Below, piece by piece: positions 25,497 to 34,868 of a stretch of DNA of 64,000 nt (the stretch's first letter is position 1; every line of letters starts with the position of its first letter). Below the pieces are notes generated by a model that did no database searches, was not told the origin of the DNA, and saw nothing but the letters and a program-made list of their open reading frames with translations. This DNA is from Sphingopyxis sp. (GTDB taxonomy: Bacteria > Pseudomonadota > Alphaproteobacteria > Sphingomonadales > Sphingomonadaceae). Where the stretch lies: contig PNNB01000056.1 in assembly GCA_013823985.1 (NCBI GenBank), forward strand, positions 186,001-250,000. Reading direction: 5' to 3'. A program made the translations under genes and the position numbers.

Positions 25497-25661
25497 AGTG
25501 CGACCCTGATCGCGGATGTCGTGCATTTATGGCGGAATCTGGCCTGAACCCCACTCAAGGCTTGACTTTAGGCGCGCGAATCCGCAAAGGCGCGCGTCTG
25601 TGAACGGGCCGCTTCATTGCTGCCGCCGTTTTTAACGAAATCGAACACGAAGGAATGGGCC

Positions 25662-25829
25662 ATGGCGAAGCCAGCCACGATCAAGATCAAGCTGCTCAGC
25701 ACTGCTGACACTGGCTTTTTCTATGTGACCAAGAAGAACCCGCGCAACATCACCGAAAAGATGACGTTCCGCAAATATGATCCCGTCGTGCGCAAGCATG
25801 TCGAGTTCAAGGAAGCCAAAATCAAGTAA
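25662..25829 (+). CDS. rpmG: 50S ribosomal protein L33
   Basis: A 55-residue L33 of the type without the zinc-binding cysteines: [20 protein letters not shown], then YVTKKNPRN and [18 protein letters not shown]. Lack of the CxxC pairs (the C- form) is common in alphaproteobacteria. AAGGA precedes the ATG; the frame upstream is not conserved. A clear terminator follows 32 bases after the stop, so it is monocistronic. Confidence 0.97.
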   Translation: MAKPATIKIKLLSTADTGFFYVTKKNPRNITEKMTFRKYDPVVRKHVEFKEAKIK

Positions 25830-25860
25830 GCTTTTACGCTGCTTGAGTCGGATATCGATC

Positions 25861-25883
25861 AGGGCGCTTCGGGCGCCCTTTTT
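25861..25883 (+). terminator. Rho-independent terminator after rpmG
   Basis: GGGCGC (25862-25867), loop TTCGG, GCGCCC (25873-25878) and TTTTT (25879-25883). Confidence 0.9.
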
Positions 25884-25939
25884 GATTCATATCGCCCGTG
25901 CCCTTGCGCATGACAGGCTTGGGTCTACATCTACCCCAG

Positions 25940-27013
25940 ATGCAAAAGCTTATTCACCAATGGACTTGGGCCGCGCCGCTGATTGGCTGGCTACTGATCG
26001 CGGCCACAGTAGGCGTTGCCCTGCCTGCCTGGCTTCTGGCGGTCGCCTTGATTGCAACGGTGCTGGCGGCTGTGCATCATGCGGAGCTGGTGGCCCATCG
26101 CGTTGGCGAGCCGTTCGGCACCTTTTTGCTCGCCATTGCCGTGACGATTATCGAGCTGGGCTTGATCATCACACTTATGTCGGCTGCGGGCCCTGATGCC
26201 GCAAACCTTGCGCGGGATACGGTTTTTGCCGCGGTCATGATCATCCTCAATGGCCTCATCGGCGCGTGCATATTCTTCGGCGCGATCGTGCATAAAGAGC
26301 AGACCTTCAAACAAACGGGCGTCAGTGCATCGCTCGCGACGCTCTGCGCCTTGACGGTGTTGACGCTGGTCCTGCCCAATTTCACCGTCAGTGAACCCGG
26401 GCCGGTCTACTCCCCTGCGCAACTTGGTTTTGTCGCGATCGTCTCCTTCCTGCTTTACGCGACCTTCGTTGCGGTGCAGACCGTACGCCACCGCGATTAT
26501 TTCTTACCCGCCAAGACGCTGGCGGCGGATGAGGATGTCCATGCCGATCCGCCGACCAATGCGCAGACGCTCTTTTCGGCGGTCGCCTTGCTGGCCTGTC
26601 TGGGTGCTGTGGTCCTGCTTGCCAAGACGCTGGCGCCCACGATTGAGGCGGCTGTCGCCTCGGCTGGCGCACCGCGCGCCGTTGTCGGGGTAATCATCGC
26701 AGCGCTGGTGCTGCTGCCCGAAAGCGTCGCCGCCGTTCGCGCGGCCCTTGCCAATAGGCTTCAGACCAGCCTGAACCTTGGATTGGGTTCCGCGCTGGCG
26801 ACGATTGGCCTCACAATCCCCGCCGTTGCAGCATTGTCCCTGATAGTCGGCCTGCCCATCGCCCTTGGATTGGACATGAAGGGGATGGTGCTGCTGTTCC
26901 TGACATTGGTTGTCACCACCTTGACGCTTGGGACAGGCAAGACGACCGTGCTGCAAGGCGCGGTGCATCTGTTGATGTTTGCGGTCTATTTGTTCACAAC
27001 AATCGTGCCGTAG
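25940..27013 (+). CDS. ChaA-like calcium/sodium:proton exchanger
   Basis: About 357 residues with 10-11 TM helices, of the Ca2+:cation antiporter superfamily and ChaA-like. Each half has an alpha-repeat: GEPFGTFLLAIAVTIIELGL and LLPESVAAVRAALANRLQTSLNLGLGSALATIGLT. These contain the acidic residue and the Gly/Ser-rich ion site. The start is uncertain: the ATG at 25940 gives a normal beginning, while 25910 (ATG) and 25898 (GTG) are in frame and none has a good site. It exports Ca2+, Na+ or K+ in exchange for protons. Confidence 0.88.
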   Translation: MQKLIHQWTWAAPLIGWLLIAATVGVALPAWLLAVALIATVLAAVHHAELVAHRVGEPFGTFLLAIAVTIIELGLIITLMSAAGPDAANLARDTVFAAVMIILNGLIGACIFFGAIVHKEQTFKQTGVSASLATLCALTVLTLVLPNFTVSEPGPVYSPAQLGFVAIVSFLLYATFVAVQTVRHRDYFLPAKTLAADEDVHADPPTNAQTLFSAVALLACLGAVVLLAKTLAPTIEAAVASAGAPRAVVGVIIAALVLLPESVAAVRAALANRLQTSLNLGLGSALATIGLTIPAVAALSLIVGLPIALGLDMKGMVLLFLTLVVTTLTLGTGKTTVLQGAVHLLMFAVYLFTTIVP

Positions 27014-27024
27014 CGGCGTCGGGG

Positions 27025-27390
27025 TCACCCGATGATACCGCGCACCGCCTCCAGAAACTTCATGACCGATACGGGCTTTGACAGATAACCGCGTGCGCCG
27101 GCCTGAAGGATGCGTTCTTCGTCGCCCTTGCCGGCATAGGCGGTCACCGCCATTACCGGGATAGCAGAGAGGATCGGGTCTTTCTGCATGGCTTCGATCA
27201 GGTCGATACCGCTCACATGGGGCAACTGGATATCCATGATGACAAGATCCGGTGCAAACATGCGGGCCTGTTCAAGCGCCAGCCGACCGTCGCGCACACC
27301 CTCGACCGTGAACTGGTGCGCCCGCAACAGATCGGTGAACAGCTTGAGGTTCAGCTCGTTATCCTCAACAATCATCACCTTTTTTGACAT
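27025..27390 (-). CDS. divK: Single-domain response regulator DivK
   Basis: A 121-residue receiver domain with nothing else. The acidic pocket is in VEDNELNLKLF, the phosphoacceptor is Asp53 in LVIMDIQLPHVSG, the Thr switch is in VTAYAGKGDEER, and the conserved lysine is Lys106 in YLSKPV. The sequence matches the DivK type, whose phosphorylated form acts through DivL/CckA to lower CtrA activity in alphaproteobacteria. The ATG at 27390 follows AAGGG; the longer frame is rejected. It is divergent from the DUF3572 gene, its usual alphaproteobacterial neighbour. Confidence 0.92.
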   Translation of the reverse strand: MSKKVMIVEDNELNLKLFTDLLRAHQFTVEGVRDGRLALEQARMFAPDLVIMDIQLPHVSGIDLIEAMQKDPILSAIPVMAVTAYAGKGDEERILQAGARGYLSKPVSVMKFLEAVRGIIG

Positions 27391-27443
27391 GCGCGCCCTT
27401 TTCCCGCTTTGCGTTCGTCCGGTGCTTCGCTTAAGCCAAAGCC

Positions 27444-27713
27444 ATGCACGAAACAAATAGCAAGTTAGAAGCGTCTGCTTTGGCGTATCAGGCACTGGCC
27501 TGGGCCTTGATGGAAGGCGCGCGGGCCGAACGGTTGCTGGCGCTGACCGGTCTGACGCCGGAAGGCTTGCGGCAATCGGTCCATCAGCGCGGGACGCAGG
27601 CGGCGATCCTGTCTTTTCTGGAAGCCTATGAACCCGATTTGATTGCCTGCGCGGACGTTATTGGTGTGTCGCCTATCCAGTTGGTCAGGGCGCGAGAGGA
27701 GTTGGAAGCGTGA
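27444..27713 (+). CDS. DUF3572-family protein
   Basis: An 89-residue helical soluble protein of the DUF3572 family, seen from ALAYQALAWALMEGARAERLLALTGLTP and AAILSFLEAYEPDLIACAD. The function is unknown. Its adjacency to divK is widely conserved in alphaproteobacteria, which hints at a cell-cycle connection. Its stop overlaps the GTG start of the next gene, so it heads a tightly coupled four-gene run ending at 29948. Confidence 0.88.
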   Translation: MHETNSKLEASALAYQALAWALMEGARAERLLALTGLTPEGLRQSVHQRGTQAAILSFLEAYEPDLIACADVIGVSPIQLVRAREELEA

Positions 27714-28357
27714 GTAAGCCATTATTGATTTCCGACTGCGATGAAGTGCTGCTGCACATGATCGTGCCGTTCCGCGATTGGCTGGACGAGGCGCATCACA
27801 TCCATTTCGATCTGGTGCACGGCGATTGGGGTGAAGCGTTGCGCCACAAGCATGACGGTACGCTCGTCGAACGCGGGCAGGTGTGGGATTTGCTGAACGG
27901 ATTTTTCGACACCGAAATGCACCGGCAGCAGGCGATTGACGGGGCGGTCGATGCCATCAACCGGCTGACCGATGTCGCGGATGTGGTGATCCTCACCAAT
28001 TTGCTCGACCATCGCGCAGGGCCCCGCACGGCGCAGTTGAAGGCGGTGGGTATCGACGCGCCAGTCTACACCAATCAAGGCGGCAAGGGCGAGGCGCTGG
28101 GGCGGATACTGGACGAATATAAGCCAAGCGTGGCGGTCTTTGTCGACGATTTGGGACATCAACATGACTCGGTGGGGGAACTGTTCCCCGATGTCTGGCG
28201 CCTGCATTTCGTCGGTGAACCCTTGCTTTGGGAGCGGGTGAAGCCTTCCAAGGCGGCGCATGCGCGTCTCGACCGTTGGGCGGATGCGGAACATTGGATA
28301 AGAGACCGGCTCGTGGCAAATGCGTCCGCGCCGGCATTGGAAAAGGGACTATCATGA
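27710..28357 (+). CDS. HAD-like hydrolase
   Basis: A 215-residue protein of the haloacid-dehalogenase superfamily. Motif I is ISDCDEVLL with the nucleophile Asp and a second Asp two residues on. Motif II is in VILTNLL, and the metal acidic pair appears in VAVFVDDLGHQHD. The GTG at 27710 overlaps the DUF3572 stop and gives a coupled start. The substrate is unknown. It is the second gene of the DUF3572-HAD-Rid-FemAB run. Confidence 0.82.
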   Translation: MSKPLLISDCDEVLLHMIVPFRDWLDEAHHIHFDLVHGDWGEALRHKHDGTLVERGQVWDLLNGFFDTEMHRQQAIDGAVDAINRLTDVADVVILTNLLDHRAGPRTAQLKAVGIDAPVYTNQGGKGEALGRILDEYKPSVAVFVDDLGHQHDSVGELFPDVWRLHFVGEPLLWERVKPSKAAHARLDRWADAEHWIRDRLVANASAPALEKGLS

Positions 28358-28815
28358 TCGAAGAAAAACTCGCCGAACTGGGCATCATCCTTCCCGAACC
28401 TGCGGCGCCTGTGGCCTCCTATGTGCCTACGGTTGAGGCGGACGGGTTGCTGTACATCTCGGGCCAATTGCCATTCGTCGATGGCAAGGTCATCACGGGC
28501 AAGATCGGCGACAGCCGGACATTGGCCGACGGCCAGCTTGCGGCCCGCGCCTGTGCCATCATGCTGATTGCGCAAATGAAAAAGGCGCTGGGCGGTCATC
28601 TGGATCGGGTCGAACGGATCGTAAAACTGGGCGTCTTCGTCGCCTCCACACCCGAGTTCACCGACCAGCCCGAAGCCGCCAACGGCGCCTCCGATCTGAT
28701 GGAGGCGGTCTTCGGCGATGCAGGCAAGCACGCACGCGCAGCCGTCTCCGTCCCCGTCCTGCCCCGGGATGCCACCGTTGAAATCGATGCCGTTGTGAAG
28801 CTTAAGCCCCGTTAA
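28354..28815 (+). CDS. RidA/YjgF-family protein
   Basis: A 153-residue Rid-family protein. It is the longer YjgF/chorismate-mutase-like subtype: ADGLLYISGQLPFVDGKVITGKIG and RIVKLGVFVASTPEFTDQPEAANGASDLM, then VPVLPRDATVEIDAVV. Archetypal RidA hydrolyses reactive enamines/imines; the catalytic arginine of that group is not evident here, so this subtype may differ. The ATG overlaps the HAD stop (ATGA), and its TAA overlaps the next ATG (TAATG). Confidence 0.9.
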   Translation: MIEEKLAELGIILPEPAAPVASYVPTVEADGLLYISGQLPFVDGKVITGKIGDSRTLADGQLAARACAIMLIAQMKKALGGHLDRVERIVKLGVFVASTPEFTDQPEAANGASDLMEAVFGDAGKHARAAVSVPVLPRDATVEIDAVVKLKPR

Positions 28816-29948
28816 TGAACGATGGCGTCACCGCCGAATTGCTGACCCGGATCAGTGACATAGCGCCGGAGCATTGGGATGCGCTAAACCCCGGCGCAAA
28901 CCCTTTTGTCAGCCACGCTTTTCTGTCGGCGCTGGAAGAATCGGGCAGCGTCGGTCCCGGTACCGGCTGGTCGCCAGCCCCCATAGTCATTCGGGATGCC
29001 GATGATATTCCCGCAGCGGCGCTTCCGGCCTATCTGAAGACGCATAGCCAGGGCGAATATGTGTTCGACCATCATTGGGCGGACGCCTTTGAACGGGCCG
29101 GTGGCCGCTATTATCCAAAGCTGCAAATTGCTGCGCCCTTTTCCCCGGTGCCGGGACCCCGACTGCTGCTACGCGACCCCGCCGACGCCCCCGCCTTGCT
29201 GGCGGCTGCCGAAGCGGTGGTGGACCAGAACGGGCTGTCGTCGGCCCATGCTACATTTGTCGAAGAGCGCGAACTGGAGCTTTTCCGGGCGGCAGGTTGG
29301 CTGATCCGGATCGGTACGCAGTTCCATTGGCAAAACCGTGGCTATGCCAGCTTCGACGATTTTCTTGCCGCGCTTTCCTCCCGCAAACGCAAGGCAATTC
29401 GCAAGGAAAGGGCGGCTGCGCAGGCTGCTGTGCGGATTGTCCAAATTGCGGGGGCAGATATAACCGCCGAAATGTGGGATGCCTTTTGGGTCTTCTACCA
29501 GGATACCGGCGCACGCAAATGGGGGCGGCCCTATCTTACTCGATCTTTCTTCGACATCATCGGCGACAGTATGAAAGACAATATTGTCCTGTTCCTTGCT
29601 TATGATGGCGCTACGCCCATTGCTGGTGCATTGAACTTCGCCAGCCCTGATTGCCTCTATGGCCGCTATTGGGGCTGCACCCGTGACGTCCCCTTTCTCC
29701 ATTTCGAACTCTGTTATTATCAGGCCGTGGACTATGCCATTGCTCATGGCTTGCCGCGCGTCGAAGCTGGCGCGCAGGGCGAGCACAAGCTTGCGCGGGG
29801 CTATGAACCTGTGCCGACCTATTCTGCACATTATATTGCCAATGGCGGCTTTCGTTCGGCGGTTTCCGATTTTCTTGAGCGTGAGACACATGCCATGGAG
29901 CGCGAGATAGAGTTTCTGGGCGAAATGGGACCATTTAAGCGGGTCTGA
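28815..29948 (+). CDS. FemAB/GNAT-like protein (DUF482)
   Basis: A 377-residue protein of the DUF482/peptidoglycan-recognition FemAB-like family, with a GNAT fold. Characteristic parts are NPFVSHAFLSALEESGSV near the N-terminus, SSRKRKAIRKERA in the middle, FYQDTGARKWGRPYL, and EAGAQGEHKLARGYEP toward the C-terminus. It likely transfers an amino acid or acyl group, but the substrate is not known. It ends a four-gene coupled run. The next gene starts 80 bp later behind a putative operator. Confidence 0.87.
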   Translation: MNDGVTAELLTRISDIAPEHWDALNPGANPFVSHAFLSALEESGSVGPGTGWSPAPIVIRDADDIPAAALPAYLKTHSQGEYVFDHHWADAFERAGGRYYPKLQIAAPFSPVPGPRLLLRDPADAPALLAAAEAVVDQNGLSSAHATFVEERELELFRAAGWLIRIGTQFHWQNRGYASFDDFLAALSSRKRKAIRKERAAAQAAVRIVQIAGADITAEMWDAFWVFYQDTGARKWGRPYLTRSFFDIIGDSMKDNIVLFLAYDGATPIAGALNFASPDCLYGRYWGCTRDVPFLHFELCYYQAVDYAIAHGLPRVEAGAQGEHKLARGYEPVPTYSAHYIANGGFRSAVSDFLERETHAMEREIEFLGEMGPFKRV

Positions 29949-29990
29949 TTTTTCGTGGGGGGCGACCAAAACGCCGCTTGCAATCCAGAA

Positions 29991-30008
29991 TTTAATCGCG
30001 CAATTAAA
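29991..30008 (+). promoter_or_regulatory. 18-bp operator 1 of the catabolic TetR regulon (putative)
   Basis: TTTAATC-GCGC-AATTAAA is a near-palindrome 21 bp before the acyl-CoA dehydrogenase start. It has the same length and arms as elements at 36480 and 41313. Confidence 0.6.
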
Positions 30009-30028
30009 CACGCAGAGAGGAATCAGCC

Positions 30029-31240
30029 ATGAGCAAACCAAGCCCCCAAGAACTTGCAGATTTCGAAAAGCAGTGCGACGCCTGGTTCGCCGAAAACACG
30101 GTACGCGATCCCGGTTTCATGCTGCCGCTGACCTTCATGGAAGTGTCGACCGACCAGCAGTTTGACTTTCTGCGCGCATGGCAGCGCAAGGTATATGAAG
30201 CTGGCTATTTCGGCATGAGCTGGCCGACCGAATATGGCGGCTACGGTATGCACCCTGAATATCAGCGGATCGCTACGCGTATCATGAAAGCGCATGATGC
30301 GCCGATCATGATCAATGCGATTGCGAACGGCTGGACCGGACCTCTGTTGCTCGACATCGGTCGCGAGGAGGACAAGCGGCGCTATATCAAGCCGATGCTG
30401 AGCGCCGAAGAAATCTGGTGCCAGGGCTTTTCCGAACCCGAGCATGGTTCTGATCTTGGCTCCGCGCAGACCAAGGCGGTACGTGATGGCGATGAATATG
30501 TCATCAACGGATCGAAAATCTGGACCTCGCTGGGTGACCGCGCAGACTATATGATCCTGCTGGCGCGGACCTCAAACGATGGCCCCAGCAAATATGCGGG
30601 CCTCAGCTTTTTCCTGGCGCCTATGAAAATCCCCGGCGTGGAAACGCGGCGGCTGAAGAAACTGACGGGCGAATATGGCTTTACGCAGTGCTTCTTTACC
30701 GATGCGCGCATTCCGGCTTCGGGTCTTGTCGGCGAAGAAGGGCAAGGCTGGATGGTCGCCATGAAAACGCTGGAATATGAGCGGGGGGCAAAGGTCAATC
30801 CGGTTGGCGGTTACTTCGTCAAGGAAATGGATGTGATGAGCATCGTGGATTTTGCGCGCACCGCAAAGCGGGGCGGCAAGCCCGTGCTCGACGATCCCGT
30901 GATGCGCGACAAGCTGGTCGAATATATGATCGATATTCAGGCGCTGAATCTGAACAACCAGCGCCGCCGGATGGCTCCGTTGACCAGCGACCGGCCTATG
31001 GGGTTGGCTCTGATGAACAAGCTCGCCCGCACAGAATTGGTGCGGGAGCTGACCGAGTTTTCGTTGCAGTTTCAGGGAAACCGGGCGGGCTATTATGTCG
31101 GAGACGAAAATGCAGTCGACGACGGCTATTGGCACCGGTCCTATCTGAACAGCTTCTCGGCCACGATCGGCGGGGGCACGAGCCAGATTCAGAAGAATAT
31201 CATTGGCGAACATGTGTTGGGACTACCTAAAGGGCGGTGA
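30029..31240 (+). CDS. Acyl-CoA dehydrogenase
   Basis: A 403-residue flavoenzyme that forms the alpha,beta double bond of acyl-CoA. The FAD/substrate segments are clear: WCQGFSEPEHGSDLGSAQTK, GSKIWTS, and the C-terminal GGGTSQIQKNIIGEHVLGLPKG. The N-terminal helical domain, beta domain and C-terminal helical domain are complete. It heads an operon of five genes (ACAD, ECH, ligase, P450, ALDH) spanning 30029-36290. AGAGAGG gives a good ribosome site. A near-palindromic operator lies just upstream. The acyl substrate is unknown, but branched or cyclic acyl-CoA fits the context. Confidence 0.95.
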   Translation: MSKPSPQELADFEKQCDAWFAENTVRDPGFMLPLTFMEVSTDQQFDFLRAWQRKVYEAGYFGMSWPTEYGGYGMHPEYQRIATRIMKAHDAPIMINAIANGWTGPLLLDIGREEDKRRYIKPMLSAEEIWCQGFSEPEHGSDLGSAQTKAVRDGDEYVINGSKIWTSLGDRADYMILLARTSNDGPSKYAGLSFFLAPMKIPGVETRRLKKLTGEYGFTQCFFTDARIPASGLVGEEGQGWMVAMKTLEYERGAKVNPVGGYFVKEMDVMSIVDFARTAKRGGKPVLDDPVMRDKLVEYMIDIQALNLNNQRRRMAPLTSDRPMGLALMNKLARTELVRELTEFSLQFQGNRAGYYVGDENAVDDGYWHRSYLNSFSATIGGGTSQIQKNIIGEHVLGLPKGR

Positions 31241-31279
31241 TTGCACTTGCCTCGCAGCCCTGACCAATTGGAGGTAAAC

Positions 31280-32038
31280 ATGTCTGAAGTTTTGACCCAG
31301 GCGCAAGATGGCGTTCTGATTATCACGATCAATCGGCCCGAAGCGAAAAACGCCGTCAATCAGGCGGTCGCGCAAGGCATCGCGGCGGCTATGGAGCAAC
31401 TTGATGTCGACAAGAGCCTGAACGCCGGGATCATTACCGGCGCTGGCGGCACCTTTTGTTCGGGCATGGACCTTAAAGCCTTTCTGAAAGGCGAGTTACC
31501 CAGCATCAAAGGCAAGGGTTTTGCCGGATTTATTGAATCTCCACCTGCAAAGCCCTTGATCGGTGCGGTCGAGGGATATGCGCTAGCCGGGGGTATGGAG
31601 ATCGCCATTGCCTGCGACCTTCTGGTGGCCAATAGCCAAGCGCAGTTCGGTATCCCGGAAGTTAAGCGGAGCCTTGTTGCGGCGGCGGGTGGATTATTGA
31701 CGCTGCCCGCGATTATTGGCAAAAGATGGGCAATGGAACTCGCCCTGACCGGTGATTTTATTTCCGCCCGGCGTGCGTATGAAATGGGCTTTGTAAACCG
31801 CCTGACAGACGGTGCTGCGATTGACGGCGCTTTGGAACTGGCCTCAAAGGTCGCTGCCAATGGTCCGCTGGCGCTGATCGCCACGAAAAGAGTTATCAAT
31901 GAGAGGCCGGACTGGAATTCGACCGAGATGTGGAAGAAGCAGAATGAAATCTGCAGTCCGGTCTTTACGTCCAAGGATTCACGCGAAGGCGCGCTAGCTT
32001 TTGCGGAAAAACGTAAACCCAATTGGCAAGGTGAGTAA
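31280..32038 (+). CDS. Enoyl-CoA hydratase/isomerase family protein
   Basis: A 252-residue crotonase-fold enzyme. The oxyanion-hole segments are GAGGTFCSGMDLKAF and GYALAGGMEIAIACDLLVA; the position usually holding the second catalytic Glu is in AQFGIPEVKRSL. It hydrates enoyl-CoA or isomerises it. The ATG at 31280 has a GGAGG site; the in-frame stretch upstream is discarded. It follows the dehydrogenase by 39 bases and precedes the CoA ligase by two. Confidence 0.93.
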   Translation: MSEVLTQAQDGVLIITINRPEAKNAVNQAVAQGIAAAMEQLDVDKSLNAGIITGAGGTFCSGMDLKAFLKGELPSIKGKGFAGFIESPPAKPLIGAVEGYALAGGMEIAIACDLLVANSQAQFGIPEVKRSLVAAAGGLLTLPAIIGKRWAMELALTGDFISARRAYEMGFVNRLTDGAAIDGALELASKVAANGPLALIATKRVINERPDWNSTEMWKKQNEICSPVFTSKDSREGALAFAEKRKPNWQGE

Positions 32039-32040
32039 TC

Positions 32041-33567
32041 ATGGGTCATCCCGTCGTCCACGCCGCTGCACATCCCGACAAACCTGCCGTGATCATGGCA
32101 GGGTCCGGAGAAACGGTTACGTACCGCCAACTGGATGAGCGGTCCAACCAATGCGCGCATCTCTTCCGTTCGCTGGGGTTGAAACATGGTGACACCGTTG
32201 CGCTCTGTCTGGATAACAGGCCCGAATTTTTCGATCTGGTCTGGGGGGCGCAGCGTGCCGGATTGATCTATGTGGCAATTAGCTGCCGTCTGACTGCTTC
32301 CGAAATAGACTATATCCTAAATGACAGCGGTTCGACCGCGCTCTTTGCTTCCACCTATCTCGGAGCGACTTTGGATCAGTTACAAAGCCCCGTTAAGCGC
32401 TATATTCTGGGTGGCGAGCATGCCAGTTGGGCTTCTTACGCCGATGCCGTTGCTTCTATGCCGACGACCCCGATCGCGGATGAGCGTGCTGGAACGGACA
32501 TGTTGTACAGTTCGGGCACGACCGGTCAGCCCAAGGGGGTTCGGTTCCCTCTGCCCGAAGACCCGGACATCGCCTCGCCCAATGCGTTATCCGGCCTTGC
32601 GGCAATGGCGTTCAAATTCTCTTCCGACAGCATCTATTTGTCGCCAGCGCCCTTGTACCATGCAGCCCCGCTGAGGTGGTGCATTGCGGTGCACAGGCTG
32701 GGCGGCACGGTCGTTGTTATGGAAAAATTCGATCCCGAAGCCGCACTTGCCGCGATCGAAAAATACAAGATCAATGCCAGCCAATGGGTGCCAACCCATT
32801 TTGCCCGGATGCTGAAATTACCGGAAGATGTGCGGAACAGCTATGATGTGTCATCGCTGGAAACAGCCGTCCATGCCGCGGCCCCGTGCCCGATCCCTAT
32901 CAAAGAGGCGATGATCGAATGGTGGGGCCCCGTCTTGCGCGAATATTATGCAGGTACCGAAGGGCAAGGTATCACTTTCATTTCCAGTGAAGAGTGGTTG
33001 ACGCACAAGGGCTCGGTCGGACGTCCGCTCAATGCGGTCATGCACATCTGCGATGAAAATGGCGATGATGTTGAGGTGGGGCAGGAAGGCACGGTCTTCT
33101 TTGAGAGTGCAGCCTCTTTCAGCTATCATAATGATCCCGAGAAGACGAAGAGCGCCACCAACAAACATGGTTGGACAACGCTGGGTGATGTCGGTCGCCT
33201 TGACGAAGAAGGCTATCTGTATCTGACCGACCGCAAGAGCTTCATGATCATTTCGGGCGGTGTGAATATTTACCCGCAGGAAATTGAAAACCATCTGGTC
33301 ACCCATCCCAAAGTCCGGGATGTCGCCGTCATCGGTGGACCGCATGATGAAATGGGCGAAGAGGTCATTGCTGTTGTTCAACCGCTCGACATGGCGGAGG
33401 CGGGTGATGTGCTACGCGATGAACTGACTGCTTATGCGCGCGAAAAGCTGTCAGGCATCAAAATCCCGCGACGGATCGATTTCCGCGAGGAACTGCCCCG
33501 GCATGACACCGGCAAATTATACAAGCGTCTGTTGCGGGACGAATATTGGGCTGCGCAAAAAGCATGA
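32041..33567 (+). CDS. Acyl-CoA synthetase (AMP-forming)
   Basis: A 508-residue ANL-superfamily ligase that activates a carboxylic acid with ATP and CoA. The P-loop-like motif is DMLYSSGTTGQPKGV, followed by EYYAGTEGQG and TLGDVGRLDEEGYLYLTDR with the hinge, and a C-terminal lysine in HDTGKLYKRLL. Full length for a FadD/FACL-type enzyme. It would activate the acid produced by the P450/aldehyde dehydrogenase pair encoded next. The stop overlaps the P450 ATG. Confidence 0.94.
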   Translation: MGHPVVHAAAHPDKPAVIMAGSGETVTYRQLDERSNQCAHLFRSLGLKHGDTVALCLDNRPEFFDLVWGAQRAGLIYVAISCRLTASEIDYILNDSGSTALFASTYLGATLDQLQSPVKRYILGGEHASWASYADAVASMPTTPIADERAGTDMLYSSGTTGQPKGVRFPLPEDPDIASPNALSGLAAMAFKFSSDSIYLSPAPLYHAAPLRWCIAVHRLGGTVVVMEKFDPEAALAAIEKYKINASQWVPTHFARMLKLPEDVRNSYDVSSLETAVHAAAPCPIPIKEAMIEWWGPVLREYYAGTEGQGITFISSEEWLTHKGSVGRPLNAVMHICDENGDDVEVGQEGTVFFESAASFSYHNDPEKTKSATNKHGWTTLGDVGRLDEEGYLYLTDRKSFMIISGGVNIYPQEIENHLVTHPKVRDVAVIGGPHDEMGEEVIAVVQPLDMAEAGDVLRDELTAYAREKLSGIKIPRRIDFREELPRHDTGKLYKRLLRDEYWAAQKA

Positions 33568-34850
33568 CCACAGGTCCCAAAATGGCGCCGGATCTTGCGG
33601 CTGTTATCGTCGACCCGCTGGCTTATGGTGCATGGCAGCCATTGTTGGACGCCTTTGCCACTTTGCGCCGTGATGCGCCTATCTCGCTTGCTGAGATTCC
33701 CGGCTATCGGCCCTTTTGGGTCGTCACGCGCCACGCGGATATTCTGAAAATCAGCAAGGACAATGCAACATTTCTGAACAATCCGGCGACTGTTGTTCTC
33801 GCTCCCGTCATGGCCGAAATGTTTGTTGCTCACCTGATGAATGGCAGCCCGCATCTCGTAAAATCGCTGGTCCAGATGGACGCGCCTGAGCATCCCAAAT
33901 ACCGGCGTCTGACCCAAGACTGGTTCATGCCCGCCAATCTCAAGACGATTGAGGCGAACATCCGGACCATCGCAAAAGCATCGGTCGACAAAATGCTGGC
34001 CATGGGCGGCGAATGTGATTTTGCGCGCGATGTCGCCGCCATGTATCCTTTGCATGTGGTTATGGAATTGCTCGGCGTTCCGGAAAGCGATGAGCCGCTG
34101 ATGCTCAAGCTGACACAGGAACTTTTTGGCGGGCAGGATCCGGACCTGAACAGGACACGTGCGGTGCAGATGTCGGCCGAAGAAGCCACCAAGATCATGG
34201 CGCAGACTGTGGCGGATTTTAACGGCTATTTCGAAGCCATGGCTCAGGACAGAAGGGCAAATCCACGCCAGGATCTCGCCACTATAATCGCAACCGGTTT
34301 GATCGACGGGGCGCCGATCCCCGATTATGAAAGCGCCGGCTATTATACAATTGTCGCAACAGCGGGCCACGACACCACGTCGGCATCGACCGCAGGTGCC
34401 ATGTGGGCTTTGGCGCAGGATCCCGACCAGTTTGCGAAGGTGAAAGCGGATCGTGCGCTGCTGCCCGGATTGATTGAAGAAGCCATTCGGTGGACAACCC
34501 CCGTCCAACATTTCATGCGCACCGTGGCAACCGATACCGAGATCGGTGGCGTCTCCATGAAAGCAGGCGATTGGCTGATGCTGTGCTATATTTCTGGCAA
34601 TTACGATGAGTCGGTGTTTCCGGAACCCGAGCGCTTCGATGCAATGCGCAGTCCAAACCGGCATGTTTCCTTCGGTTCGGGTGCGCATCAATGTCTCGGC
34701 TTGCATCTCGCCCGTTTGGAGATGAAGATATTGTTTGAAGAATTACTCGACCGGCTGGATTCGGTTGAGCTTTCTGGCGAACCCAAACGGTCGCAGTCGA
34801 CTTTCGTCGGCGGGCCAAAAACATTACCGCTGCGGTTTAAGGCAGCTTGA
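33564..34850 (+). CDS. Cytochrome P450, CYP108 (P450terp)-like
   Basis: A 428-residue soluble class I bacterial P450. The heme ligand is Cys377 in FGSGAHQCLG, the I-helix acid-alcohol pair is Asp270-Thr271 in AGHDTT, and the K-helix ExxR is Glu306-Arg309. Segments such as YPLHVVMELLGVPESDEPLM and the tail VELSGEPKRSQSTFVGGPK closely resemble P450terp (CYP108A1, alpha-terpineol hydroxylase) as I remember it. The ATG at 33564 overlaps the ligase stop. No ferredoxin or reductase gene is in this cluster, so electrons must come from elsewhere. It probably hydroxylates a terpenoid or branched aliphatic compound. Confidence 0.92.
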   Translation: MTTGPKMAPDLAAVIVDPLAYGAWQPLLDAFATLRRDAPISLAEIPGYRPFWVVTRHADILKISKDNATFLNNPATVVLAPVMAEMFVAHLMNGSPHLVKSLVQMDAPEHPKYRRLTQDWFMPANLKTIEANIRTIAKASVDKMLAMGGECDFARDVAAMYPLHVVMELLGVPESDEPLMLKLTQELFGGQDPDLNRTRAVQMSAEEATKIMAQTVADFNGYFEAMAQDRRANPRQDLATIIATGLIDGAPIPDYESAGYYTIVATAGHDTTSASTAGAMWALAQDPDQFAKVKADRALLPGLIEEAIRWTTPVQHFMRTVATDTEIGGVSMKAGDWLMLCYISGNYDESVFPEPERFDAMRSPNRHVSFGSGAHQCLGLHLARLEMKILFEELLDRLDSVELSGEPKRSQSTFVGGPKTLPLRFKAA

Positions 34851-34868
34851 ACGAAAGAGGATGCTCCC

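Noticed and set aside
33432-34706. Long minus-strand open frame inside the P450 gene
   Set aside because: Antisense shadow of a well-supported P450 with all family motifs.
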